Assembly: GCF_000744815.1 (NCBI RefSeq)
Contig: NZ_JQMQ01000004.1
Location: forward strand, 310,001 to 374,000
DNA length: 64,000 bases
From: Phaeacidiphilus oryzae TH49
Lineage (GTDB): Bacteria; Actinomycetota; Actinomycetes; Streptomycetales; Streptomycetaceae
Direction: 5' to 3'
In this document: in pieces, positions 50,976 to 58,468 of the stretch
Position numbering within the stretch: position 1 is the first letter of the stretch
Layout of the letters: the number at the start of each line of letters is the position of its first letter
The notes under the pieces: generated by a model
Seen by the model: the letters and a program-made list of their open reading frames with translations, nothing else
What the model was told of the DNA's origin: nothing
Database searches by the model: none
Program-made: the position numbers and the translations under genes

Positions 50976-50996
50976 AGGCGGCGGGCCCCGCCGCCT
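50976..50996. terminator. Bidirectional hairpin ending the mce unit
   Basis: AGGCGGCGGG pairs perfectly with CCCGCCGCCT around a single base. It fills the 30-bp gap between the converging Mce-associated gene 4 and the SnoaL-like gene. Confidence 0.6.
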
Positions 50997-51000
50997 TCGC

Positions 51001-51405
51001 TCACATCACCGCGTCGGTCTCCAGCGGCCCGGCGGTGATCCGGATCTCCCGTACCCGCACCGGCTCCTCGTCGGCCAGGTAGAAGATGTGGATGAACGGG
51101 GCGCTGACCACCCGCTCCGGCGCGTCCTTCCGGGCCATCGTCGCCTCCCCGCGCAGCAGCCGTACGCCGCCGTCGGCGACCCAGTACTCCAGCACCCGGT
51201 GGCTGATCTCCAGCGGCTCGTCGATCCTGACGAAGAAGTCCTGGATGGCCCGCCGCCCGTCGACCCGCTCGGTGCCGAAGTGCATCACGGTGTCCTCGGT
51301 GAGCACCTCGAAGCCCGGCTCGAAGTCCAGGGTGTCGATGGCCGACATGAAGCCCAGCACCCATGCGGGCACCGCCGCCGCCCGCGCGTTCTCCGCCGCG
51401 GTCAT
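51001..51405 (-). CDS. SnoaL/NTF2-like protein
   Basis: This 134-residue protein is predicted to have the cone-shaped NTF2/SnoaL fold: FMSAIDTLDFEPGFEVLTED, MHFGTERVDGRRAIQDFFVR, HRVLEYWVADGGVRLLRGEA and FIHIFYLADEEPVRVREIRI. Family members are isomerases, hydrolases, cyclases or accessory proteins in aromatic degradation; the activity cannot be assigned. The ATG overlaps the MarR stop by 4 nt and GGAGAGG precedes it, so it is the second gene of a MarR operon and probably metabolises or senses the same compound. Confidence 0.8.
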   Translation of the reverse strand: MTAAENARAAAVPAWVLGFMSAIDTLDFEPGFEVLTEDTVMHFGTERVDGRRAIQDFFVRIDEPLEISHRVLEYWVADGGVRLLRGEATMARKDAPERVVSAPFIHIFYLADEEPVRVREIRITAGPLETDAVM

Positions 51406-51905
51406 CGGTCCTCTCCTCGGTCCGCCTCGCGGAGCTCCCGCTCCACCGCCAGCGCGGCCTGCCGCAGCCGCCGGTCGGTGCCGGTGATGTCCTCCGGCCC
51501 GAGGACGGAGTTGAGGGTGTCGCTGATCCGCAGCACCTCGGTGCCCATCTCGCGGAGCGCCGCCCGGCCCTCGCCGGTGAGGCCCAGGCACAGCGCCCGC
51601 TCGCTCTCCGGGTGCGGGCGGCGCGCCACCCAGCCGCGCTCCTCGAGCTGGGTGACCATCCGGGTCATCGTCTGCGGCCGGACGTAGCAGCGGCGGGCCA
51701 GTTGAGCCAGCGTGAGGCTGGGCTCGCGGTCCAGGATCCGCAGGGCGGTGTAGCTGGAGAGGGTCAGGTTCCAGGGGCGCAGCCGCAGGTTGCCGATCCG
51801 GCTGACCGCCCGCTCGAACCGGAACACCGCGTCGATCATCAGCGAGGCGTCGTCCAGCTCCGCCACCTCGGAGGACGCGGAGGACTCGGAGGGGTTGCTC
51901 GTCAT
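51402..51905 (-). CDS. MarR family transcriptional regulator
   Basis: This 167-residue MarR protein has a dimerisation helix (MIDAVFRFERAVSRIGNLRL), the winged HTH LSSYTALRILDREPSLTLAQ, RCYVRPQTMTRMVTQLEERG and WVARRPHPESERALCLGLTG. It is divergent from the flavin reductase gene. The intergenic DNA carries three GCATGCTT elements at about 20-bp intervals over the overlapping promoters, so it should repress both directions and be relieved by an aromatic-type ligand. The ATG at 51905 is preferred; longer N-termini in frame run into the operators. Confidence 0.87.
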   Translation of the reverse strand: MTSNPSESSASSEVAELDDASLMIDAVFRFERAVSRIGNLRLRPWNLTLSSYTALRILDREPSLTLAQLARRCYVRPQTMTRMVTQLEERGWVARRPHPESERALCLGLTGEGRAALREMGTEVLRISDTLNSVLGPEDITGTDRRLRQAALAVERELREADRGEDR

Positions 51906-51942
51906 TCCCGCAGCGTATCGGCCCTGCGGGGGCGAATTCATC

Positions 51943-51990
51943 AGCATGCTTGCTGTTGTGTTCGCATGCTTATAAGGTATCAGCATGCTT
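51943..51990. promoter_or_regulatory. Divergent promoter with triple GCATGCTT operator
   Basis: AGCATGCTT (51943-51951), GCATGCTT (51964-51971) and AGCATGCTT (51982-51990) are spaced 20 and 19 bp apart. Between the last two lies the palindrome CTTATAAG (51969-51976), which gives a -10 TATAAG on both strands. The third box contains the ATG of the flavin reductase gene, which lies 8 bp after the -10, so its mRNA is probably leaderless. Confidence 0.7.
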
Positions 51991-52479
51991 ACATCTTACT
52001 CCCGCCCCGACCCCCTGCGGTTCCGGTCGGTCCTGGGGCACTTCCCGAGCGGCGTCGCGGCGGTCACCGCCCGCGACCCGGAGGGCCGGCCGGTCGGCAT
52101 GGCGGTGTCCTCGTTCACCTCCGTCTCACTCGAACCGCCGCTGGTGGCCTTCCTGCCCGGCCGGAGCTCGACGACCTTCCCGCTGATCGCCGAGCACGGC
52201 ACCTTCTGCGTCAACGTCCTGGCGGACGGCCAGGAGGAGGTCTGCCGGCGGCTGTCGGCGCGCGGCGGCGACAAGTTCGCCGGACTCGACTGGCGGCCCG
52301 GGCCGCACGGCGACCCGGTGCTGGACGGGGTGGTGGCCTGGATCGGCTGCACCATCGAGTCGGTGCACGACGCCGGCGACCACCACATCGTGCTCGGCCG
52401 GGTGGACGGACTGGCCGCCGACACCGCCGCCAGCCCCCTCCTCTTCTTCCGCAGTGCCTACCACCAGGTCGCAGCCTGA
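51985..52479 (+). CDS. Flavin reductase family protein (two-component monooxygenase reductase)
   Basis: This 164-residue FMN-binding split-barrel protein of the HpaC/DIM6 type has the segments RFRSVLGHFPSGVAAVTARD, GMAVSSFTSVSLEPPLVAFL, FCVNVLADGQEEVCRRLS and the terminal PLLFFRSAYHQVAA with the conserved Arg/Tyr. It supplies FMNH2 by NAD(P)H oxidation to a partner monooxygenase; the LLM-class enzyme at 53665 is the natural partner. The start lies inside the third operator box and no ribosome site is present, hence leaderless. It is divergent from the MarR gene. Confidence 0.88.
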   Translation: MLTSYSRPDPLRFRSVLGHFPSGVAAVTARDPEGRPVGMAVSSFTSVSLEPPLVAFLPGRSSTTFPLIAEHGTFCVNVLADGQEEVCRRLSARGGDKFAGLDWRPGPHGDPVLDGVVAWIGCTIESVHDAGDHHIVLGRVDGLAADTAASPLLFFRSAYHQVAA

Positions 52480-52570
52480 GTGCTGCCGCTGTCGCGGCGA
52501 CCGCCGCGCGGCACTGCCGCTGCCGCCGGGCACTGTCCCCACCCCGTACCCCCCTACCGGAGGCCGGTCG

Positions 52571-53560
52571 ATGACGACCCTGACCCTGCCACTCTCCGAA
52601 GCCCGCGCGCTGGTCACCGACGCGATGGCCGCCTGCGGGCACACCGCCGCCGAGGCCGGCGCCATCGCCGACCACCTCCTCGACTGCGAGCTGCGCGGAC
52701 TGCCCTTCGGCGGCCTCGCCCGGGCGCTCTCCATAGCCGAGCGGATCCAGACGACCGCCACCCCGCGAACGGAGATCCGGACGGTCGCCGAGACCCCGGT
52801 GTCGGCCACCCTGGACGGCGGCGACCAGGTCGGCTACCTGGTCGGCCTGCGCGCCCTGGAGACCGCCGTGGCCAAGGCCCGCGCCCAGGGCATCGCCCTG
52901 GTGGGCGCCCGCAACACCTGGTACACCGGGATGTTCTCCTACTACCTGGAGAAGGCCGCCGCGGCCGGACTGGCCGGCCTGATCGCCGGCAGCGGCCCGG
53001 CCGTGGTCGCCCCGCACGGCGGCACCGAGGGCCGCTACGGCACCAACCCGATCGCCTTCGGCTTCCCCGCCGAACCCCACCCCGTCATCTGGGACATCGG
53101 CACCTCCGCGGTGATGCACGGCGAGGCGGTGCTGAAGTCCCGGCTGGGCCGGAAGCTGTCCCCGGGCCAGGCGTACGACGCCTCCGGCGCGCCCACCCTC
53201 GACCCGGCCGAGGCGCTCGGCGGGGCCCTCGGGGCCTGGGGCGGTCACAAGGGCTCGGGGCTCGCCCTGGTCGTCCAGCTGCTCGGGATGATGACCGGCG
53301 CGGCGGCCGATCCGCCCGGCATCTCCGACTGCGGCTTCCTGGTCGTCCTCTTCGACCCCGCGCACCTCACCGACGCCGAGGACTACCGCCGCCGGACGGA
53401 GGCACTGGCGGAGGCGGTCCGCGCCACCCGCCCGGTGGAGGGCGGCGAGCCGGTGCGGGTGCCCTTCGACCGGTCCGCGGCCGGCCGCGCCGAGGCGCTC
53501 CGCCGCGGCACCGTCGATGTGCCGGAGGAGGTCGTCTCGGCCCTCCGGCGCCGACCGTGA
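52571..53560 (+). CDS. Ldh_2 (malate/L-lactate dehydrogenase) family protein with altered active site
   Basis: This 329-residue protein of the NAD(P)H-dependent Ldh_2 family (malate, ureidoglycolate and delta1-piperideine-2-carboxylate reductases) shows DHLLDCELRGLPFGGLARAL at about 34-53, GARNTWYTGMFSYYLEKAAA, APHGGTEGRYGTNPIAFGFP and the closing GGHKGSGLALVVQLLGMMTG. The usual segment LxGHxSHGxxR is changed to LRGLPFGGLAR, so the conserved His residues (positions 44 and 47 here) are Leu and Gly. The cofactor-binding parts look intact. It therefore may use another acid/base or another substrate. The ATG has only a distant CCGGAGG. Confidence 0.82.
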   Translation: MTTLTLPLSEARALVTDAMAACGHTAAEAGAIADHLLDCELRGLPFGGLARALSIAERIQTTATPRTEIRTVAETPVSATLDGGDQVGYLVGLRALETAVAKARAQGIALVGARNTWYTGMFSYYLEKAAAAGLAGLIAGSGPAVVAPHGGTEGRYGTNPIAFGFPAEPHPVIWDIGTSAVMHGEAVLKSRLGRKLSPGQAYDASGAPTLDPAEALGGALGAWGGHKGSGLALVVQLLGMMTGAAADPPGISDCGFLVVLFDPAHLTDAEDYRRRTEALAEAVRATRPVEGGEPVRVPFDRSAAGRAEALRRGTVDVPEEVVSALRRRP

Positions 53561-53593
53561 CCAGGCGGCCGCGGCGCCGCCCGCCGTGGCCCC

Positions 53594-53606
53594 TGACGGT
53601 TCGTCA
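53594..53606. promoter_or_regulatory. TGACG-N3-CGTCA palindrome, copy 5 (LLM operon)
   Basis: TGACG-GTT-CGTCA lies in the 104-bp gap between the Ldh_2 stop and the LLM start, 58 bp before that start. The position fits an operator for a new transcription unit and links it to the mce operon. Confidence 0.55.
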
Positions 53607-53664
53607 ACTAGCCGACCCGGCACCGGCCGCGGCGGCCGGCGCCCTCGTGAACGGAGATCGCACC

Positions 53665-54693
53665 ATGCTTGAGTTCTTCACCGGGCTTCAGCCCCTGCAG
53701 GCCGGGGAGACCACCCCGGACGCCCTGCTCGACCGGGTCCGCGAGCTGGACCGCTCCCAGGTGATCGACCGGGTACTCGTCGGCTACTCGTCCACCTGGC
53801 CGCACAACCACGCCACCGCCCCCTTCGCGCTGGCCGCGAGCGAGCGCTTCTCGCCGATCGTCGCCCACCGGCCCGGGGTGATGGCCCCGGTCGCCGCCGC
53901 CCGCTACTTCGCCACCCTGGACGTGCTGGCCCGCGGCCGGCTCGCGATCAACGTGGTGGTCGGCGGTTCGGACAAGGACCTCCGCAGGGAGTCCGACGGC
54001 CTCCCGAAGGCCGAGCGGTACCGCCGGGCGGTGGAGTACCTGGACCTGGTCCGCCGGGCCTGGACCGAACCCGAGCCCTTCGACCACCGCGGCGCGTACT
54101 ACACCGCGGAGGCGGTGCGGCTGCAGACCAGGCCCGTGCGGGGGCAGGTGCCGATCTTCATGGGCGGGGAGAGCGCCGAGGCCGTCGACTTCGGCGCCCG
54201 CCACGCCGACCTCTACATGCTCTGGGGCGAACCGCTCGCCGGCACCGAGGAGCGCATCGAGCGGGTCAGCCGGGCCGCCGAGCGGTACGGCCGCGCCATG
54301 CGCTTCTCCCTCAGCCTGCGGCTCTTCGTCGGCGACACCGACGAGGAGGCCTGGGCGCGGGCCCGCGAGGTGGAGCGGCGGATCGCCGAGGCCTCCGGCA
54401 GCGGCGCCTTCCTCCGCTCCTCGTCCACCGACACCTCCACCGGCCGGCAGCGCGCCCTCGCCCTCACCGACGAGGAGCTGCACGACGACTGCTTCTGGAC
54501 CGGACTGACGAGACTGCTCGGCGGGTTCGCCAACTCGCAGGCCCTGGTCGGCTCCGAGGAGCGCATCCTGGACGCTCTGGGCAGGTACCGGGAGCTGGGC
54601 GTGGACGCCTTCCTCTTCACCACCGGCGCCGAGGCGGCCTGGGACCCCGCCCTGGAGGGCTTCCTGGCCCGGGCGAAGAAGGAGCTGGCATGA
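53665..54693 (+). CDS. LLM class flavin-dependent oxidoreductase (SsuD-like)
   Basis: This 342-residue bacterial luciferase-like monooxygenase has the TIM-barrel signatures DRVLVGYSSTWPHNHATAPF, MAPVAAARYFATLDVLARGR, INVVVGGSDKDLRRES and VPIFMGGESAEAVDFGARHA, closest to alkanesulfonate monooxygenase SsuD. It uses FMNH2 and O2; the flavin reductase at 51985 probably supplies it. No sulfonate transporter is adjacent, and the next genes encode CoA-thioester enzymes, so an organic acid precursor is a more likely substrate than a sulfonate. The stop overlaps the CoA ligase start by 4 nt. Confidence 0.88.
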   Translation: MLEFFTGLQPLQAGETTPDALLDRVRELDRSQVIDRVLVGYSSTWPHNHATAPFALAASERFSPIVAHRPGVMAPVAAARYFATLDVLARGRLAINVVVGGSDKDLRRESDGLPKAERYRRAVEYLDLVRRAWTEPEPFDHRGAYYTAEAVRLQTRPVRGQVPIFMGGESAEAVDFGARHADLYMLWGEPLAGTEERIERVSRAAERYGRAMRFSLSLRLFVGDTDEEAWARAREVERRIAEASGSGAFLRSSSTDTSTGRQRALALTDEELHDDCFWTGLTRLLGGFANSQALVGSEERILDALGRYRELGVDAFLFTTGAEAAWDPALEGFLARAKKELA

Positions 54694-56345
54694 CGGCGCA
54701 CGACACTCCCGGCAGCCTCGGCAGCCCCGGTCCGGACGAGGCCGACGGCACGGTCGGCGGGCTGATCGCGGCACGCGCGGCGGCGCACCCGGACCGGCCC
54801 GCACTGATCTGCGGGGACGCGCGGCTGACCTACCGCGAGCTCGACCAGGCGGTCACCGAGGTGGCCCGGGGCTTCGCGGCGCTCGGCGCCGTCCCCGGGG
54901 ACTCGGTCGGCATCCTCCTCCCCAACCGTCTCGAATACCTCCTCAGCTGGTTCGGCGCGGCCCGGGCAGGCCTGGTCGAGGTCCCGGTCAACGCCTCGTA
55001 CAAGGGCGCCTTCCTGGACCACGCGCTGCGCGTCGCCGATGTGCGGGTGCTGGTCACCGAGCCGGCGCTGCTCGACCTGGTGGCCGGGCTGCCCTCGCTC
55101 CCGCCCTCGCTGGCGCAGGTCGTGCTGCTGGACGGCGAGGCCGCCGGCGGCGGCCCGGCCGGGGGGCGCGGTCGGCTGCCCTCGCGGGTACGCCTCCTCG
55201 GCTGGGAGAGGATGCTGGCCGGCGGGTCGCCCGCGGAACTCCCGCGGGTCGGGCCCGCCGACCCGGTCGCGGTGATGCTGACCTCCGGGACCACCGGGCG
55301 CAGCAAGGGGGTGGTCTACCCCCACCGGATGCAGGTGGTGGCCGCCGCCGAGGCGGCCCTGCGGATGGCCACCGGGCCGGAGGAGCGCCTCTACACCTGC
55401 CTGCCGCTGTTCCACGGCGCCGCCCAGGTCAACCTCTCCCTCCACGCCCTCGCCGCCGGGGCCGCCCTGGTGCTCGGCCGGCGGTTCAGCGCCAGCCGGT
55501 TCTGGGACGAGCTGCGCCGCCACGAGGTCACCCAGTTCAACGCCCTCGGCTCGATCCTGCCCATGCTGCTGGCCCAGCCGCCGTCCCCGCGCGACCGCGA
55601 GCACCGGGCCCGCAAGGCCTTCGCGGCGCCGGCTCCGCCGCAGGTGCTCCACCCCTTCGAGGAGCGCTTCGGCGTCCATCTGGTCGAGGGGTACGGGCTC
55701 ACCGAGATCAAGAACGTCCTCTACAACCCGCTCGGCGCCCGCCGGGTCGGCTCCCTCGGACTGCCCACCCCCTCCACCGAGTTGGAGGTCCACGACGAGG
55801 CGGGCGACCGTGTGGAGCCCGGCCGGGTGGGCGAGATCGTCTACCGGCCGCGCCGGCCGGACATCATGTTCTCCGGCTACCGCGGCGACCCCGAAGCGAC
55901 GCTGGCCACCATGAAGGACCTCTGGTGGCACACCGGCGACCTGGGCCGCACCGACGAGGACGGCTACTTCTACTTCGTCGACCGCAAGAAGGACGCGCTG
56001 CGCCGGCGCGGCGAGAACATCTCCTCCCACGAGGTCGAGTCGGTGCTCCTCGCCTACCCCGGGGTGGTGGCCGCGGCGGCCGTGGCCACCCCCTCCGAGC
56101 TCGGCGAGGACGAGGTGCTGGCGGTCCTCCAGCCGGACACCGGAAGGCGGTTGGACCTCGCCGAGGTGTTCGCCCACTGCGACCGGTCCATGCCGCACTT
56201 CATGGTGCCCCGCTACTACCGGGTCGTGGACGCGCTTCCGTTGACCCCGACCGGCAAGGTCCGCAAGTCCGCCCTGCGGGAGAGCGGACGCGGGGAAGCC
56301 TGGGACGCGCAGTCCGCCGGCCTCAAGCCCACCCGGATCGTCTGA
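54690..56345 (+). CDS. AMP-dependent acyl-CoA synthetase/ligase (CaiC-like)
   Basis: This 551-residue adenylate-forming enzyme converts a carboxylic acid plus ATP and CoA to an acyl-CoA. The core motifs are VMLTSGTTGRSKGVVYPHRM (P-loop), GYGLTEIKNVLYNPL, WWHTGDLGRTDEDGYFYFVD, RRRGENISSHEVES and the C-terminal PTGKVRKSALRE with the catalytic Lys. Overall it resembles crotonobetaine/carnitine-CoA ligases and related medium-chain or cyclic acid ligases. The ATG overlaps the LLM stop (ATGA), so both are co-translated, and the lyase-like gene follows after 12 bp. The acid used is unknown. Confidence 0.9.
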   Translation: MTAHDTPGSLGSPGPDEADGTVGGLIAARAAAHPDRPALICGDARLTYRELDQAVTEVARGFAALGAVPGDSVGILLPNRLEYLLSWFGAARAGLVEVPVNASYKGAFLDHALRVADVRVLVTEPALLDLVAGLPSLPPSLAQVVLLDGEAAGGGPAGGRGRLPSRVRLLGWERMLAGGSPAELPRVGPADPVAVMLTSGTTGRSKGVVYPHRMQVVAAAEAALRMATGPEERLYTCLPLFHGAAQVNLSLHALAAGAALVLGRRFSASRFWDELRRHEVTQFNALGSILPMLLAQPPSPRDREHRARKAFAAPAPPQVLHPFEERFGVHLVEGYGLTEIKNVLYNPLGARRVGSLGLPTPSTELEVHDEAGDRVEPGRVGEIVYRPRRPDIMFSGYRGDPEATLATMKDLWWHTGDLGRTDEDGYFYFVDRKKDALRRRGENISSHEVESVLLAYPGVVAAAAVATPSELGEDEVLAVLQPDTGRRLDLAEVFAHCDRSMPHFMVPRYYRVVDALPLTPTGKVRKSALRESGRGEAWDAQSAGLKPTRIV

Positions 56346-56357
56346 GGGAGTGTCAGG

Positions 56358-57287
56358 ATGACCGACGGCGTGCTCATCCGGGAGGTCGCCCCCCGGCTGA
56401 CCTTCCAGGACCATATGGTGCCCACCGAGGTGAAGACCGAGTTCCTCCGGCGGCTGCTGGCGGCCGGGCTGCGCTCGTTCGAGCTCACCTCCTTCGTCCG
56501 GCCCGACCTGGTGCCGGGTCTGGCCGACGCCGAGGAGCTGTTCGCCCGCGTCCCGCGGCCGCCCGGCGCCGAGTTCGGCTGCTGCGTGGGCAACCGCCGG
56601 GGGCTCCAGCGGGCCCTGGACGCAGGCGCGGACAGTGCCTGCTACCTCCTCTCCGCCGACGAGGAGTTCGCCCGCGCCAACACCGGTCTCTCCACCGAAG
56701 AGTCACTGGCCGAGCTGGAGCGGACGGCGGCGCTCGCGGCCGACAGGGGCATCGGGTTCGGCAGCTACCTGATCTTCGCCTGGGGCGGTCCTGGCGGCCC
56801 GCCGCGCGGCCCCGCGGACCTGGAACCGCTGGCCCGGCGGCTGCTGGAGATCGGCGTGGACCACTGGATCCTCGCCGACTCCGCGGGCTACGCCGCCCCG
56901 CCGCAGATCCGGGAGCTGGCCCGCTGGGCGCTGGAGCACGTCCCGGCGGACAACCTCACCGTCCAGATCCACGACGCCCGCGGGATGGGGCTCGCCGCGC
57001 TGCTCCCGCTGCTCGAACTCGGGGTGCGCCGGATCGACGCCTCCCTCGCGGGCAGCGGCGGGCATCCGGCGATGCCGGGCAGCCAGGGCGGCGGACTGTG
57101 CACGGAGGACGCCGTCCAGCTCCTCGAACTCTCCGGGGTGGGTACCGGTATCGACCTGTCCGCCCTGGTCGACACCGCCAACTGGCTGGAGGAGGAGGTG
57201 GGCATCCCCTGCCGGGGCTTCCTCCGGCACACCGGCCCGGTGCCGAGGGCGGGCCGGGCCGCCCGACCGCTCGACTTCATCTGGTAG
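56358..57287 (+). CDS. HMG-CoA-lyase-like protein with non-canonical metal site
   Basis: This 309-residue TIM-barrel protein of the HMGL/DRE-TIM superfamily has the overall family order (VLIREVAPRLTFQDH, VKTEFLRRLLAAGLRSFELT, ILADSAGYAAPPQIRELARW, IDASLAGSGGHPAMPG), but key residues differ. The RDGLQ metal loop is RLTFQ (Leu14 for Asp). The HxH metal pair is QIH (Gln203, His205). The catalytic Cys of the GGCPY loop is His236 (GGHPAM). Either the reaction differs from HMG-CoA cleavage or the metal site is rebuilt. GGGAG precedes the ATG. Coupled with the acyl-CoA ligase, it probably acts on the CoA ester that enzyme makes. Confidence 0.82.
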   Translation: MTDGVLIREVAPRLTFQDHMVPTEVKTEFLRRLLAAGLRSFELTSFVRPDLVPGLADAEELFARVPRPPGAEFGCCVGNRRGLQRALDAGADSACYLLSADEEFARANTGLSTEESLAELERTAALAADRGIGFGSYLIFAWGGPGGPPRGPADLEPLARRLLEIGVDHWILADSAGYAAPPQIRELARWALEHVPADNLTVQIHDARGMGLAALLPLLELGVRRIDASLAGSGGHPAMPGSQGGGLCTEDAVQLLELSGVGTGIDLSALVDTANWLEEEVGIPCRGFLRHTGPVPRAGRAARPLDFIW

Positions 57288-57329
57288 CCCGGTGCGGGCC
57301 GCCTGCGCCGATCAGCCCGTCTGCGCCGG

Positions 57330-58247
57330 TCAGCCCGCCGGGACCACCCGGACGTAGTCCACCTCCATCCGGAAGTCCTTCCACGGCACTGCCGGCGGGC
57401 CGCCGACATAGCCCACGGCCACGTTCAGCACCACCGTCGCACGCGCGGTGGCCGCGTACGGCTCGGTGGCCACCGGTCGGCCGTCCACCAGGAACTCCAT
57501 CCTGCCGCCGGTCCAGCGGGCCTGGTAGACGTGCCACCGGGTGGGGTCGACGCCCGCGTACTGGCCGCCGTCCTTGGAGCTCCCGGTGTGGTAGGCGAAG
57601 TGCGGGGTGAAGCTCGGGTGCACGGGGTCGGACGGCCAGTTCTCCAGGACGTCGACCTCGCCCACGGCCGGCCAGTCGGACTCCGGCTCGCCCAGCGTCC
57701 AGGCGGCCGGCCAGGCGCCCACCTCGACCGGGCTGGTCCTGGCCCGTATCTGTATCTCGGTGCCGCGGCGGAAGGGCGTGCCGGCCGTCTGCAGGCGGGC
57801 GCTGGTGTGGCCGCCGCGGACCGAGGCGTCGGCGCGGGCGGTGATCACCAGATGGCCCTCGCCGTCCAGCGCGCTGTTCTGCCGCGAGGAGGTGTAGGTC
57901 TGCCGGGTCCTGCCGTCGTCCCAGCCGTACCCCGTGTCGTAGTCCCAGCGGGAGGAGGGCGCGGCGCCCGCCGGGCCGGAGAACTCGTCGTCGAAGAGGG
58001 CGTCCGCGGGCGGCCGGCTGGGCGGGGGAGAGGCCCGCGCGGTGACGGCCGCCCTCGGCGCCCGCGAGGCGGAGGGCGAGGCCGGGCCCGACGGCGAGGG
58101 CGGGCCCGACGGCGACGCCGAGGGCGAGGCCGCCCCGTCCGCGGTCACCCGCTGGACCCGGTGGAAGTAACCGAGGTACGCCCGCGCCCCCCAGAGCAGC
58201 GCGGCGGCGCAGACCACCGCCAGCACGACGATCAGCAGGCGCTTCAC
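57330..58247 (-). CDS. Membrane-anchored GH16 family glycoside hydrolase
   Basis: This protein of about 305 residues has an N-terminal membrane anchor (LLIVVLAVVCAAALLWGA), a Ser/Pro-rich stalk (about 35-85) and a GH16 jelly-roll domain. The catalytic ExDxxE motif is present as GEVDVLEN, with DDEFSGPAGAAPSSRWDYDT at the start, GHLVITARAD, WPAAWTLGEPESDWP and the terminal DFRMEVDYVRVV. Family members cleave beta-glucans, carrageenan, agar or xyloglucan; the absence of a loop near ExDxxE and the WHVYQARWTGGRMEFLVDG strand suggest a bacterial endo-beta-glucanase type. The GTG at 58247 is chosen for the strong GGGAGGGGG 5 nt upstream; an ATG at 58271 is an alternative. Confidence 0.84.
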   Translation of the reverse strand: MKRLLIVVLAVVCAAALLWGARAYLGYFHRVQRVTADGAASPSASPSGPPSPSGPASPSASRAPRAAVTARASPPPSRPPADALFDDEFSGPAGAAPSSRWDYDTGYGWDDGRTRQTYTSSRQNSALDGEGHLVITARADASVRGGHTSARLQTAGTPFRRGTEIQIRARTSPVEVGAWPAAWTLGEPESDWPAVGEVDVLENWPSDPVHPSFTPHFAYHTGSSKDGGQYAGVDPTRWHVYQARWTGGRMEFLVDGRPVATEPYAATARATVVLNVAVGYVGGPPAVPWKDFRMEVDYVRVVPAG

Positions 58248-58468
58248 CGCATCCCCCTCCCGCAGCCCCATGGACCTCACGAATCCGGGGACGAACACGA
58301 GGGTATCCGGCCCCACCGACGAACCGGCCGCCCCTCGCGGAACCTGTGGACAACCGAGAAGAGCGGGGGAGAACCGCCGGCTCCAGGTGAACCGGGGGGA
58401 GGCCGGCGGCGTAACCGCGGGTGGAAGCCCGCTGCGGGCGGGTGGGAAGCCAGTGGAAGAAGCGCGTC

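Noticed and set aside
54690-56345. Non-ribosomal peptide synthetase adenylation domain
   Set aside because: No carrier or condensation domain, overall match and C-terminal PTGKVRK fit a stand-alone acyl-CoA ligase in a catabolic operon.
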